Positions 6,730 to 11,888 of a stretch of DNA of 11,888 bases are shown here, one piece after another; position 1 is the stretch's first letter, and each line of letters opens with the position of its first letter. The notes beneath the pieces were generated by a model, which saw nothing but the letters and a program-made list of their open reading frames with translations, was not told the DNA's origin and made no database searches. This DNA is from Sulfurovum sp. (GTDB lineage Bacteria; Campylobacterota; Campylobacteria; Campylobacterales; Sulfurovaceae). Where the stretch lies: assembly GCA_003978395.1 (NCBI GenBank), contig QNZV01000123.1, forward strand, positions 1 to 11,888. The letters run 5' to 3'. Made by a program: the position numbers and the translations under genes.

Positions 6730-8682
6730 TTATGCCTTAATCCCATACAGTTTTAAGAGACTCTCAACCTTTGGTTCTCGTCCTAACCACTGTCTGTAAA
6801 GCTCACTCATATCCTCTGAACCACCTCTATTTAAAATATACTTTTGATACCCTTCTGCTTTCTCTTTATTAAACCCATTTTCATCAATACACGCATAAAA
6901 TGCATCTGCACTTAGAACTTCTGCCCATTTGTAGCTGTAGTAACCTGCTGAATATCCACCTGCAAAGATATGGGCAAATCCATTTTGAAACTTATTGTAT
7001 TCTGGCACAGGTAAAAGAGCTGTCTTTTTACGAATTTCATTAAGTAACTCTTGAACCTCTTCTCCTTGATGGAGTTTTTTATGAAGATTAAAATCAAAGA
7101 GCGAAAATTCAACTTGCCGTAAAATTCCTAATGATGCTTGATAATTTTTAGTATCTTTTATCTTATCTAAGAGTTCATCACTCATTGGTTCATTCGTCTC
7201 ATGATGAAATGCAAAACGTTTTAAAATAGGTTTTTCATAAGCAAATGCCTCTAAAAACTGTGAAGGGAACTCAACCACATCCCATGCTACGCCATTGATT
7301 CCTGAAACAGAACGCTCATTACACTCCCCAAATAGGTGGTGGATTCCATGACCCATCTCATGAAAAAGTGTTACCACATCATCATGACGCAACAGACTTG
7401 GATTCTCTTCTGTTGATGGCGAAAAGTTACAAACGATAAAAGCTGTAGGCAGATGTTTTTCTCCGATAGCATCAATAAAGTGTGTCTCCCAATCGTGCAT
7501 CCATGCCCCACCTCGCTTCTCTTTTCGTGCTTCCAAATCAAAATAGACTCTTCCTGCTAACTCCCCTGCTCTATAAATATCAAATGTCTTTACTTTTTCA
7601 TTCCATACAGTTACCTTTACAGACTTAAACTCTACAGAAAATAATTCAGAAACCACATCAAGCATTCCTCTTAAAACTTTGGTTTGTTCAAAATAGGGTT
7701 TGGTCATACTATCATCAAAATCAAACTTCTCTTTTTTTAACTTTTCAGAGTAATACGCCACATCAAACCCTTTGAAATCCTCTATCCCATCGGTTCGTAA
7801 AGCAAAATCTTTTAACTCTTCTAACTCCTCTTTTGCTTGTGGAAGTGCTTTATCTCCTAGCTCTTCTAAAAATTTAGTAACCTCATCTGTACTATTAGCA
7901 TCTTTGGTTGCTAACGAATATTCTGAAAAACTTTTAAAACCCAATAGTTTTGCTTTTTTCTGTCGTAACTCCATCAACTCATCAATAACTTTAGCATTTT
8001 CAGGGGCTCTTGATGCATATGCTTTTGCAATCTCTTCACGATAGTGACGACTTGTTCCATAGGTCATGTACGCTAAGTACGAAGGTATTTGCAAGGTAAA
8101 TTTATAAACATTTTTTCCATCTATCTCGGTTCTTGCTTGTGCCAAATCACTCTCTGGAATCTCTGCCACATCTTTTTCATCAGTTATAATCATCTCAAAT
8201 GCATTCGTAGCATTTAATAGATTTTGAGAAAAGCTATTTCCCAATTCACTAAGCTTCATCTCAATCTCTTCAAGCTCTTTTTTCTGCTCTAATGGCAACT
8301 CTGCACCTGCTAAAACAAAACCACGAATATCGTTATCAATTACTTTTTGAGCTTGGGAGTTAGATGAGGTTATTTTTTTAATCTTTTCAAAAAGAGCTTC
8401 ATTTTGAGCAATAGTACTTGAATATTTAGAGAGTTGAGGTAACGACTCTTCATATGCTTTTTGTGTCGCTTCTGAATTTTCTACCGAATTCAAATGAGAA
8501 AGTGGCGTAAAAAAGTTCCCCAACTCCTCTTCTAAATCTTGAAGAGGTTTTAATACCCCTTCATAACTCTCATCATCACTCTTTGTAATTTTATCAATGG
8601 TCTCTAATTGATTTGCTAATAACTTCTCTAAATCTTTTGGAAACTCTTCTAAATTATCTATTTTAAATTCTTGAAATTGCAT
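6730..8682 (-). CDS. prlC: Oligopeptidase A-like zinc metallopeptidase (family M3)
   Basis: This is a cytosolic zinc endopeptidase that cuts short peptides; E. coli oligopeptidase A (PrlC/OpdA) degrades cleaved signal peptides. The 650-residue protein is near the family length (about 680). The zinc site is HEMGH (H441, E442, H445), with the third ligand E471 in DVVEFPSQ. The substrate-binding region near the C-terminus is present as GGYSAGYYSYKWAE (575-588), preceded by H571. The N-terminus contains an OpdA-like stretch around FFTPLSHLNSV (58-68) and LPQLSKYSS, which favours OpdA over PepF-type M3 enzymes. There is no signal peptide. The start is supported by AGGAT on the minus strand (8692-8688), 5 bases before the ATG. 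It is the first gene of a two-gene unit with the GH26-like lipoprotein. Confidence 0.92.
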   Translation of the reverse strand: MQFQEFKIDNLEEFPKDLEKLLANQLETIDKITKSDDESYEGVLKPLQDLEEELGNFFTPLSHLNSVENSEATQKAYEESLPQLSKYSSTIAQNEALFEKIKKITSSNSQAQKVIDNDIRGFVLAGAELPLEQKKELEEIEMKLSELGNSFSQNLLNATNAFEMIITDEKDVAEIPESDLAQARTEIDGKNVYKFTLQIPSYLAYMTYGTSRHYREEIAKAYASRAPENAKVIDELMELRQKKAKLLGFKSFSEYSLATKDANSTDEVTKFLEELGDKALPQAKEELEELKDFALRTDGIEDFKGFDVAYYSEKLKKEKFDFDDSMTKPYFEQTKVLRGMLDVVSELFSVEFKSVKVTVWNEKVKTFDIYRAGELAGRVYFDLEARKEKRGGAWMHDWETHFIDAIGEKHLPTAFIVCNFSPSTEENPSLLRHDDVVTLFHEMGHGIHHLFGECNERSVSGINGVAWDVVEFPSQFLEAFAYEKPILKRFAFHHETNEPMSDELLDKIKDTKNYQASLGILRQVEFSLFDFNLHKKLHQGEEVQELLNEIRKKTALLPVPEYNKFQNGFAHIFAGGYSAGYYSYKWAEVLSADAFYACIDENGFNKEKAEGYQKYILNRGGSEDMSELYRQWLGREPKVESLLKLYGIKA

Positions 8683-8710
8683 TTTTTATCCTATAGTATT
8701 TATTCTGTGA

Positions 8711-8716
8711 ATTATA
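8711..8716 (-). promoter_or_regulatory. Putative -10 box for the prlC / GH26-like unit
   Basis: On the minus strand a perfect TATAAT lies 28 bases before the prlC start, so transcription would begin near 8704 and the leader would be about 20 bases. It forms a divergent pair with the rhlE promoter at 8772-8777; the two hexamers are 55 bases apart, so a shared regulator could act on both. Confidence 0.55.
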
Positions 8717-8771
8717 CCAAAAGTATATAGAGATGAAGAGGTAGTAAAGGTCGATGATTTAAAAATTAGTG

Positions 8772-8777
8772 TATAAT
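8772..8777 (+). promoter_or_regulatory. Putative -10 box for rhlE
   Basis: TATAAT lies 26 bases before the TTG start at 8804, with transcription expected near 8784. It is preceded by AGTG, giving a partial extended -10. No clear -35 is visible. Confidence 0.55.
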
Positions 8778-8792
8778 TTCCTATTATATTTC

Positions 8793-8797
8793 AAGGA
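8793..8797 (+). promoter_or_regulatory. Ribosome-binding site fixing a TTG start for rhlE
   Basis: AAGGA followed by a 6-base spacer points directly at TTG 8804-8806. No in-frame ATG lies between this site and the conserved Q-motif region, so TTG is the best start. Confidence 0.75.
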
Positions 8798-8803
8798 ACA
8801 CCA

Positions 8804-10126
8804 TTGTCATTCAAAACCCTAAATCTAAGTCCGAAACTTCTAAAAACAATAGAGAGCTTGGGCTATACTAAGCCTTCTGAGATTCAAGAAAAATCCATTC
8901 CTCTGTTATTAAAAAGAAAAGATATACTTGCTACTTCTCAAACAGGAACAGGGAAAACAGCTTCTTTTAGTTTTCCTTTATTAGAGAATTTAAAAGAGAG
9001 CAATGAAAAGAAAACAGGAGATGAACGGTATAAAATAAAAGCTCTAATTCTTGCTCCTACGCGTGAGTTGGTTATTCAGATTCATAATAAAATCGAAATT
9101 TATGGAGAGAATTTTACGCATAAATCAGTAGCACTCTATGGTGGGATAAAACTGGGTTCACAGGTTTCAGCCATTCGGTCTGGTGCAAACATTGCTATTG
9201 GAACAACTGCTAGAGTATTGGAGCATGTCAAAAATAAATCTTTGAATCTATCAGCGGTTGAGATTGTTATTTTGGATGAAGCAGATAAGATGCTAGAGAT
9301 GGGATTTATTGATGATATTCGAGCGATTCTTGCCAAACTTCCAAAAGAGAGACAATCTGTTATGTTTTCAGCTACCTTTCCTAAACCTATTATGAGTTTG
9401 GCAAAATCATTTTTGAAACATCCTATTACCATTGAAGTAGACAAAGAAAATCTCTCGGCACAACAGATAAGCCAAGTTGTAAACTATGTAAATGAAGAAG
9501 ATAAAACGCCCCTACTCTCTACTATTATTCGTTCAAATGGGTGGAGTCAAGTTTTGGTATTTACCAATACCAAACTCCAAGCAGATAAAATTGTCGAAGC
9601 ACTACGAAGCGATAAAATCAAAGCCTCTGCCATTCATGGAGACAAAAGCCAAAGAATGAGAATAGAAGCACTTAAAAGCTTTAAAGAGAATCGTATTGCT
9701 GTACTTGTAGCAACAGATGTTGCTGCAAGGGGAATTGATATTATAGATTTACCACACGTTATCAATTTTGAATTGCCTCTGAATAATGAAGATTATATTC
9801 ATAGAATTGGGCGAACAGGTCGTGCAGGTAAAAAAGGAGAAGCACTCTCTCTTGTCTCTAAAAAAGAGCTTACGCAACTCAAAGAGATAGAAGAGTTGGT
9901 AAATAAGAAATTAGAGACTCAAGAGACAGAAGGATTTCCATTTGAGCCTCATACCAAGGTTACCAATAGAAAATCCAAAAAAGAAGATAAGAAAAAAGGT
10001 ATAAATCTTAAAAAAGCAAAAGAGTTAGCTGAAAAGATGATGGGAAAAGAGGGACTTCATCCTCAAACTAATAATAAAAGGAGCAAATCAAACTCTAAAA
10101 GCCCTAAAAATAAACGTCATTTCTAA
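8804..10126 (+). CDS. rhlE: DEAD-box ATP-dependent RNA helicase, RhlE type
   Basis: This is a cytosolic RNA helicase of the RhlE branch, likely involved in ribosome assembly, RNA decay or cold adaptation. The 440-residue protein has two RecA-like domains. Motifs in order: Q motif with Q28 (FKTLNLS then PSEIQ), motif I SQTGTGKT (45-52), Ia PTREL (85-89), GG (113-114), motif II DEAD (158-161), III SAT (189-191), IV VLVFTNTK (250-257), V ATDVAARGID (303-312), and VI HRIGRTGR (333-340). Motif Ib is unusual: TTAR (134-137) replaces the usual TPGR. The C-terminal tail (about 386-440) is lysine- and serine-rich and probably unfolded, as expected for an RNA-binding extension. Translation starts at TTG 8804, set by AAGGA at 8793-8797. 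The gene is divergent from prlC and appears to be a single transcription unit. Confidence 0.93.
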   Translation: MSFKTLNLSPKLLKTIESLGYTKPSEIQEKSIPLLLKRKDILATSQTGTGKTASFSFPLLENLKESNEKKTGDERYKIKALILAPTRELVIQIHNKIEIYGENFTHKSVALYGGIKLGSQVSAIRSGANIAIGTTARVLEHVKNKSLNLSAVEIVILDEADKMLEMGFIDDIRAILAKLPKERQSVMFSATFPKPIMSLAKSFLKHPITIEVDKENLSAQQISQVVNYVNEEDKTPLLSTIIRSNGWSQVLVFTNTKLQADKIVEALRSDKIKASAIHGDKSQRMRIEALKSFKENRIAVLVATDVAARGIDIIDLPHVINFELPLNNEDYIHRIGRTGRAGKKGEALSLVSKKELTQLKEIEELVNKKLETQETEGFPFEPHTKVTNRKSKKEDKKKGINLKKAKELAEKMMGKEGLHPQTNNKRSKSNSKSPKNKRHF

Positions 10127-10185
10127 CTTTTATAAAAAAATCAATAATATAATTCTAATTAAGAGTAATTTTATCTGATTAAGGA

Positions 10186-10191
10186 TATAAT
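10186..10191 (+). promoter_or_regulatory. Possible promoter inside the rhlE-rodA intergenic region
   Basis: A TATAAT box lies 60 bases after the rhlE stop and 181 bases before rodA. It could drive rodA with a long leader, or a short transcript ending at the hairpin near 10298. It also sits in one arm of a small imperfect hairpin (10181-10204). Such boxes are common in A+T-rich DNA, so support is weak. Confidence 0.25.
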
Positions 10192-10262
10192 TACCCTATA
10201 TCTTGAGTAGATGAAGTAATTTTTTATTCATTCCTCCTTTTAAAATTGATAGATAAATTGCA

Positions 10263-10298
10263 TTAAGCATTATTAGCCATTAATACTTAAACTTTTTT
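10263..10298 (+). terminator. Weak terminator-like hairpin between rhlE and rodA
   Basis: An imperfect palindrome (10263-10290) pairs TTAAG with CTTAA, then after one C-A mismatch pairs ATTA with TAAT, around an 8-base loop. It is followed by AC and six T residues (10293-10298). The stem is A+T rich and therefore weak. It could end the rhlE message or a short intergenic transcript. Confidence 0.35.
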
Positions 10299-10330
10299 GC
10301 TTCACTACTTAAGATTAAATCTCTCTTTGA

Positions 10331-10336
10331 TATAAT
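10331..10336 (+). promoter_or_regulatory. Putative -10 box for rodA
   Basis: TATAAT lies 36 bases before the rodA ATG, giving an expected transcription start near 10343 and a leader of about 24 bases. No -35 motif is visible. Confidence 0.5.
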
Positions 10337-10366
10337 ATCTTTAATAAAATAGCATAAAGAGTTTCT

Positions 10367-11494
10367 ATGAACAACTGGTTTCAATTCGACAGACGTATTC
10401 TTCAACAAATTAATTTCCTACTAATTTTACAACTTATTCCTATATTTGCTATTTCATCCTATCTTGTCTATGAAATTAACCAGCATCTATTTAATAAACA
10501 GATGATTTACTATGGTATTTCAGCAGGTGCTTTTTTTCTTACTTTTTTAATACCATGGCGTAAATTAGAGTGGCTTATACCTCTTGCTTATTGGATTAAC
10601 TTACTATTACTTCTAAGTGTTGAACTCTTTGGAAAAAAGATATTAGGAGCTCAACGATGGATAGAGATTCCTGGCTTAGGTGTAACTCTACAACCTTCTG
10701 AATTTATCAAAATCACAGTACTTCTGATGCTTGGCTATCTTATTTCTAGAACCCCCCCTCAAAAAGATGGCTATGAGTGGAAAATGTTTGCTAAACTCTC
10801 TTTCTATATTCTATTGCCCTTTTTACTTATTGCAAAAGAACCTGACTTAGGTACAGGGCTAGTACTTCTTCTTACTGGATTTGGCGTACTATTTGTAGTT
10901 GGAATCCAAGCCCGTATTTGGCTTACGCTTATACTGGTCTTAGGATTAACAGCACCTATTCTCTATACTCATGGACTAAAACCCTATCAAAAACAGCGTA
11001 TTGCAAACTTTATGGGAGAACCAAGCTATCATGTTCAACAATCTATGATTGCCATTGGTTCAGGTGGGCTACATGGACAAAAACGAGAAGAAGCAACTCA
11101 AACCCAACTAAAATTTCTACCTGTATCTTCCACTGACTTTATATTTGCATATCTAGGTGAACGCTTAGGGTTCCAAGGAATGATGATAACCATTTCTCTC
11201 TATATTGCATTAATCTTACACTTAATGTTTATTGCCATGCACAATGAAAAAGATTATTACGTTCGAGTCTTCTCTTCGGGCATTGCTTTTCTCTTTTTTA
11301 TCTATATGACGGTTAATATCTTAATGACCATTGGATTAGCCCCTGTTGTGGGGCTTCCTCTACCTATGTTTAGCCACGGAGGGACATCTTTTATCATTTT
11401 TTCTATTCTTTTTGGAATTTTAGAGAATTTACTTGCTTTTCGATTCTATTTTATGTATAATTCGGACTCAAAAATAACGATGATGAAAAAATAA
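10367..11494 (+). CDS. rodA: Rod-shape-determining peptidoglycan glycosyltransferase RodA (SEDS family)
   Basis: RodA is an inner-membrane glycosyltransferase that polymerises lipid II into glycan strands for sidewall growth, working with a class B transpeptidase (PBP2) and MreB. The 375-residue protein is the usual size, with about ten hydrophobic segments. SEDS signatures are present: GAQRWI (94-99), LQPSEF (108-113), KEPDLGTG (157-164), the catalytic-loop aspartate D257 in STDFIF (usually HTDFIF), and the C-terminal GLPLPMFSHGGTS (329-341). RodA fits better than FtsW because there is no long cytoplasmic N-terminus and the KEPDLGT and SHGGTS forms are typical of RodA. The start has a modest AAAGAG site 5 bases before the ATG. 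No mreB or pbp2 gene adjoins it here. A short A/T-only inverted repeat (11485-11501) with the stop codon as its loop is followed by no convincing terminator. Confidence 0.93.
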   Translation: MNNWFQFDRRILQQINFLLILQLIPIFAISSYLVYEINQHLFNKQMIYYGISAGAFFLTFLIPWRKLEWLIPLAYWINLLLLLSVELFGKKILGAQRWIEIPGLGVTLQPSEFIKITVLLMLGYLISRTPPQKDGYEWKMFAKLSFYILLPFLLIAKEPDLGTGLVLLLTGFGVLFVVGIQARIWLTLILVLGLTAPILYTHGLKPYQKQRIANFMGEPSYHVQQSMIAIGSGGLHGQKREEATQTQLKFLPVSSTDFIFAYLGERLGFQGMMITISLYIALILHLMFIAMHNEKDYYVRVFSSGIAFLFFIYMTVNILMTIGLAPVVGLPLPMFSHGGTSFIIFSILFGILENLLAFRFYFMYNSDSKITMMKK

Positions 11495-11528
11495 TTTTTT
11501 CACATAATAGTTTTTGCTCTACAAAAGT

Positions 11529-11605
11529 GGGTTCTTAGCTCAGCTGGTTAGAGCACTCGGCTCATAACCGAGTGGTCCGGGGTTCGAGTCCCCGAGAACC
11601 CACCA
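11529..11605 (+). tRNA. tRNA with CAU anticodon (elongator Met or Ile2)
   Basis: A complete 77-base cloverleaf with encoded CCA: acceptor GGGTTCT/AGAACCC, D stem GCTC/GAGC, anticodon stem CTCGG/CCGAG with loop CTCATAA (anticodon CAT at 11563-11565), T stem CGGGG/CCCCG with TTCGAGT loop, discriminator A at 11602. It is not the initiator, because G1-C72 pairs and the anticodon stem lacks the run of three G-C pairs. CAU elongators can be methionine tRNA or the isoleucine tRNA whose C34 is changed to lysidine by TilS. The TTAGCTCAG and CTCATAA segments resemble Ile2 tRNAs, but the acceptor stem lacks the C4-G69 and C5-G68 pairs of E. coli Ile2, so identity is left open. It begins 34 bases after rodA. 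Confidence 0.95.
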
Positions 11606-11700
11606 CTTCATAAATTAATCCTATTCAATAACCTCTACTAAGAAACAATAATCTAAAACTCTTCTATAGTTTAAGTTAGTCTAATTCCTAATAGTCACTT

Positions 11701-11728
11701 AAAAAAAGAGTATCAAATTATTGATACT
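11701..11728 (-). terminator. Minus-strand terminator-like hairpin near the right edge
   Basis: A perfect 8-bp inverted repeat, AGTATCAA (11709-11716) and TTGATACT (11721-11728), has a 4-base loop. Read on the minus strand it is followed at once by C and seven T residues (A-run 11701-11707 on the plus strand), the layout of an intrinsic terminator. The stem is A+T rich. No minus-strand gene of convincing size lies between it and the window edge, so any transcript ending here is non-coding, a tiny ORF or a long 3' end. It could also be a protein-binding palindrome. Confidence 0.45.
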
Positions 11729-11738
11729 AAGTTTAAAA

Positions 11739-11823
11739 AAACATAAAGAAACATTTAAAAATTATGTTAGAAATACTTTTTATATAGAAAATAAACATAA
11801 AGTGAACATACTTATAATTTATG
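11739..11823. repeat. Imperfect direct repeat with AACAT half-sites
   Basis: Two related copies lie at 11739-11766 and 11793-11823, offset by 54 bases. Both begin AAACATAAAG, continue with a second AACAT 10 or 11 bases after the first, and end in a similar A/T stretch closing with TTATG. The half-site spacing of about one helical turn (AACAT at 11740, 11750, 11794 and 11805) is like tandem sites for winged-helix response regulators, but no regulator can be named. Outside these copies and the boxes listed here, I see nothing definable in 11606-11888. Confidence 0.45.
11813..11818 (+). promoter_or_regulatory. Possible plus-strand -10 box within the repeat region
   Basis: TATAAT lies just after the AACAT pair at 11794-11809, which would place those half-sites near the -35 position. 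It could drive a gene starting beyond the right edge. Support is weak without seeing that gene. Confidence 0.3.
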
Positions 11824-11852
11824 ATTATTTTAAGTAAATGTTAACTGTTTAA

Positions 11853-11858
11853 ATTATA
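11853..11858 (-). promoter_or_regulatory. Possible minus-strand -10 box near the right edge
   Basis: On the minus strand TATAAT lies about 145 bases before the T-run of the hairpin at 11701-11728. A TGTGAC sequence (plus-strand 11875-11880) lies 16 bases upstream of it and partly resembles a -35. Together they could define a short minus-strand transcript of roughly 11846 to 11701. Confidence 0.3.
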
Positions 11859-11888
11859 GTATTTATAGCGTATAGTCACATTACGTCA

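Noticed and set aside
7772..8044. Plus-strand open frame of 90 codons inside prlC
   Set aside because: It is serine-rich antisense translation of the glutamate- and leucine-rich N-terminal half of the M3 peptidase. No independent support.
9136..9444. Minus-strand open frame of 102 codons inside rhlE
   Set aside because: It is antisense to conserved helicase motifs (GG to the start of domain 2), with no recognisable family or promoter. It is a shadow frame.
11485..11501. Perfect inverted repeat of A/T bases around the rodA stop codon
   Set aside because: All but its end pair are A-T pairs with a 3-base loop, so it would be unstable. It arises from the lysine codons AAA AAA followed by a T-run and is not good evidence of a terminator.
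11529..11605. tRNA 3' end as an attachment site for an integrated element
   Set aside because: tRNA genes are common integration sites, but no second copy of the tRNA 3' end and no integrase-like gene is present in the window.
11529..11605. Initiator methionine tRNA
   Set aside because: The 1-72 pair is a normal G-C and the anticodon stem lacks the three consecutive G-C pairs of bacterial initiators.
1..11888. CRISPR array, transposon, toxin-antitoxin pair or defence island
   Set aside because: No regularly spaced repeats, transposase or inverted-end structures, or defence-family proteins were seen on either strand. Almost all coding space is taken by recognisable housekeeping or envelope genes.

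Overview
The window looks like chromosomal DNA from a free-living member of the Campylobacterota (Sulfurimonas/Sulfurovum/Arcobacter-like; the genus cannot be fixed by eye). The DNA is strongly A+T rich. Many genes are preceded by a good TATAAT box with no recognisable -35, which is typical of this phylum. The pepA and ychF genes lie close together, as they do in Helicobacter pylori and Campylobacter jejuni (recalled synteny, not searched).

Layout: 85-2451 (+) is a large inner-membrane polysaccharide co-polymerase (Wzz/Wzc type) with a degenerate tyrosine-kinase-like ATPase domain. 2523-3980 (+) is leucyl aminopeptidase pepA, ending in a cluster of overlapping hairpins. 4056-4451 (+) is a small VanZ-like membrane protein, and 4499-5602 (+) is the ATPase ychF. 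A bidirectional terminator at about 5605-5640 separates ychF from a convergent two-gene minus-strand unit: prlC-like M3 oligopeptidase (8682-6730), then a lipoprotein related to glycoside hydrolase family 26 (6724-5648). A divergent promoter region (8683-8803) then leads to an rhlE-type DEAD-box helicase with a TTG start (8804-10126, +). A 240-base intergenic stretch precedes rodA (10367-11494, +), and a tRNA with a CAU anticodon follows (11529-11605). The last 280 bases contain no protein gene of convincing size, but hold an imperfect direct repeat, promoter-like boxes on both strands and a minus-strand terminator-like hairpin.

Most of the content is housekeeping: peptide turnover (PepA, PrlC), ribosome-associated ATPase (YchF), RNA remodelling (RhlE), cell elongation (RodA) and translation (tRNA). 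The accessory theme is envelope polysaccharide. The Wzz/Wzc-like protein would control export or chain length of a polysaccharide, and the GH26-like lipoprotein could trim a beta-linked glycan. A direct link between them is speculation.

I do not see a defence system, CRISPR array, transposon or prophage here. The points most worth a second look are the degenerate kinase domain, the three mutually overlapping hairpins at the pepA stop codon, the prlC/GH26 gene pair, and two candidate small-RNA or regulatory regions (10186-10298 and 11701-11880).
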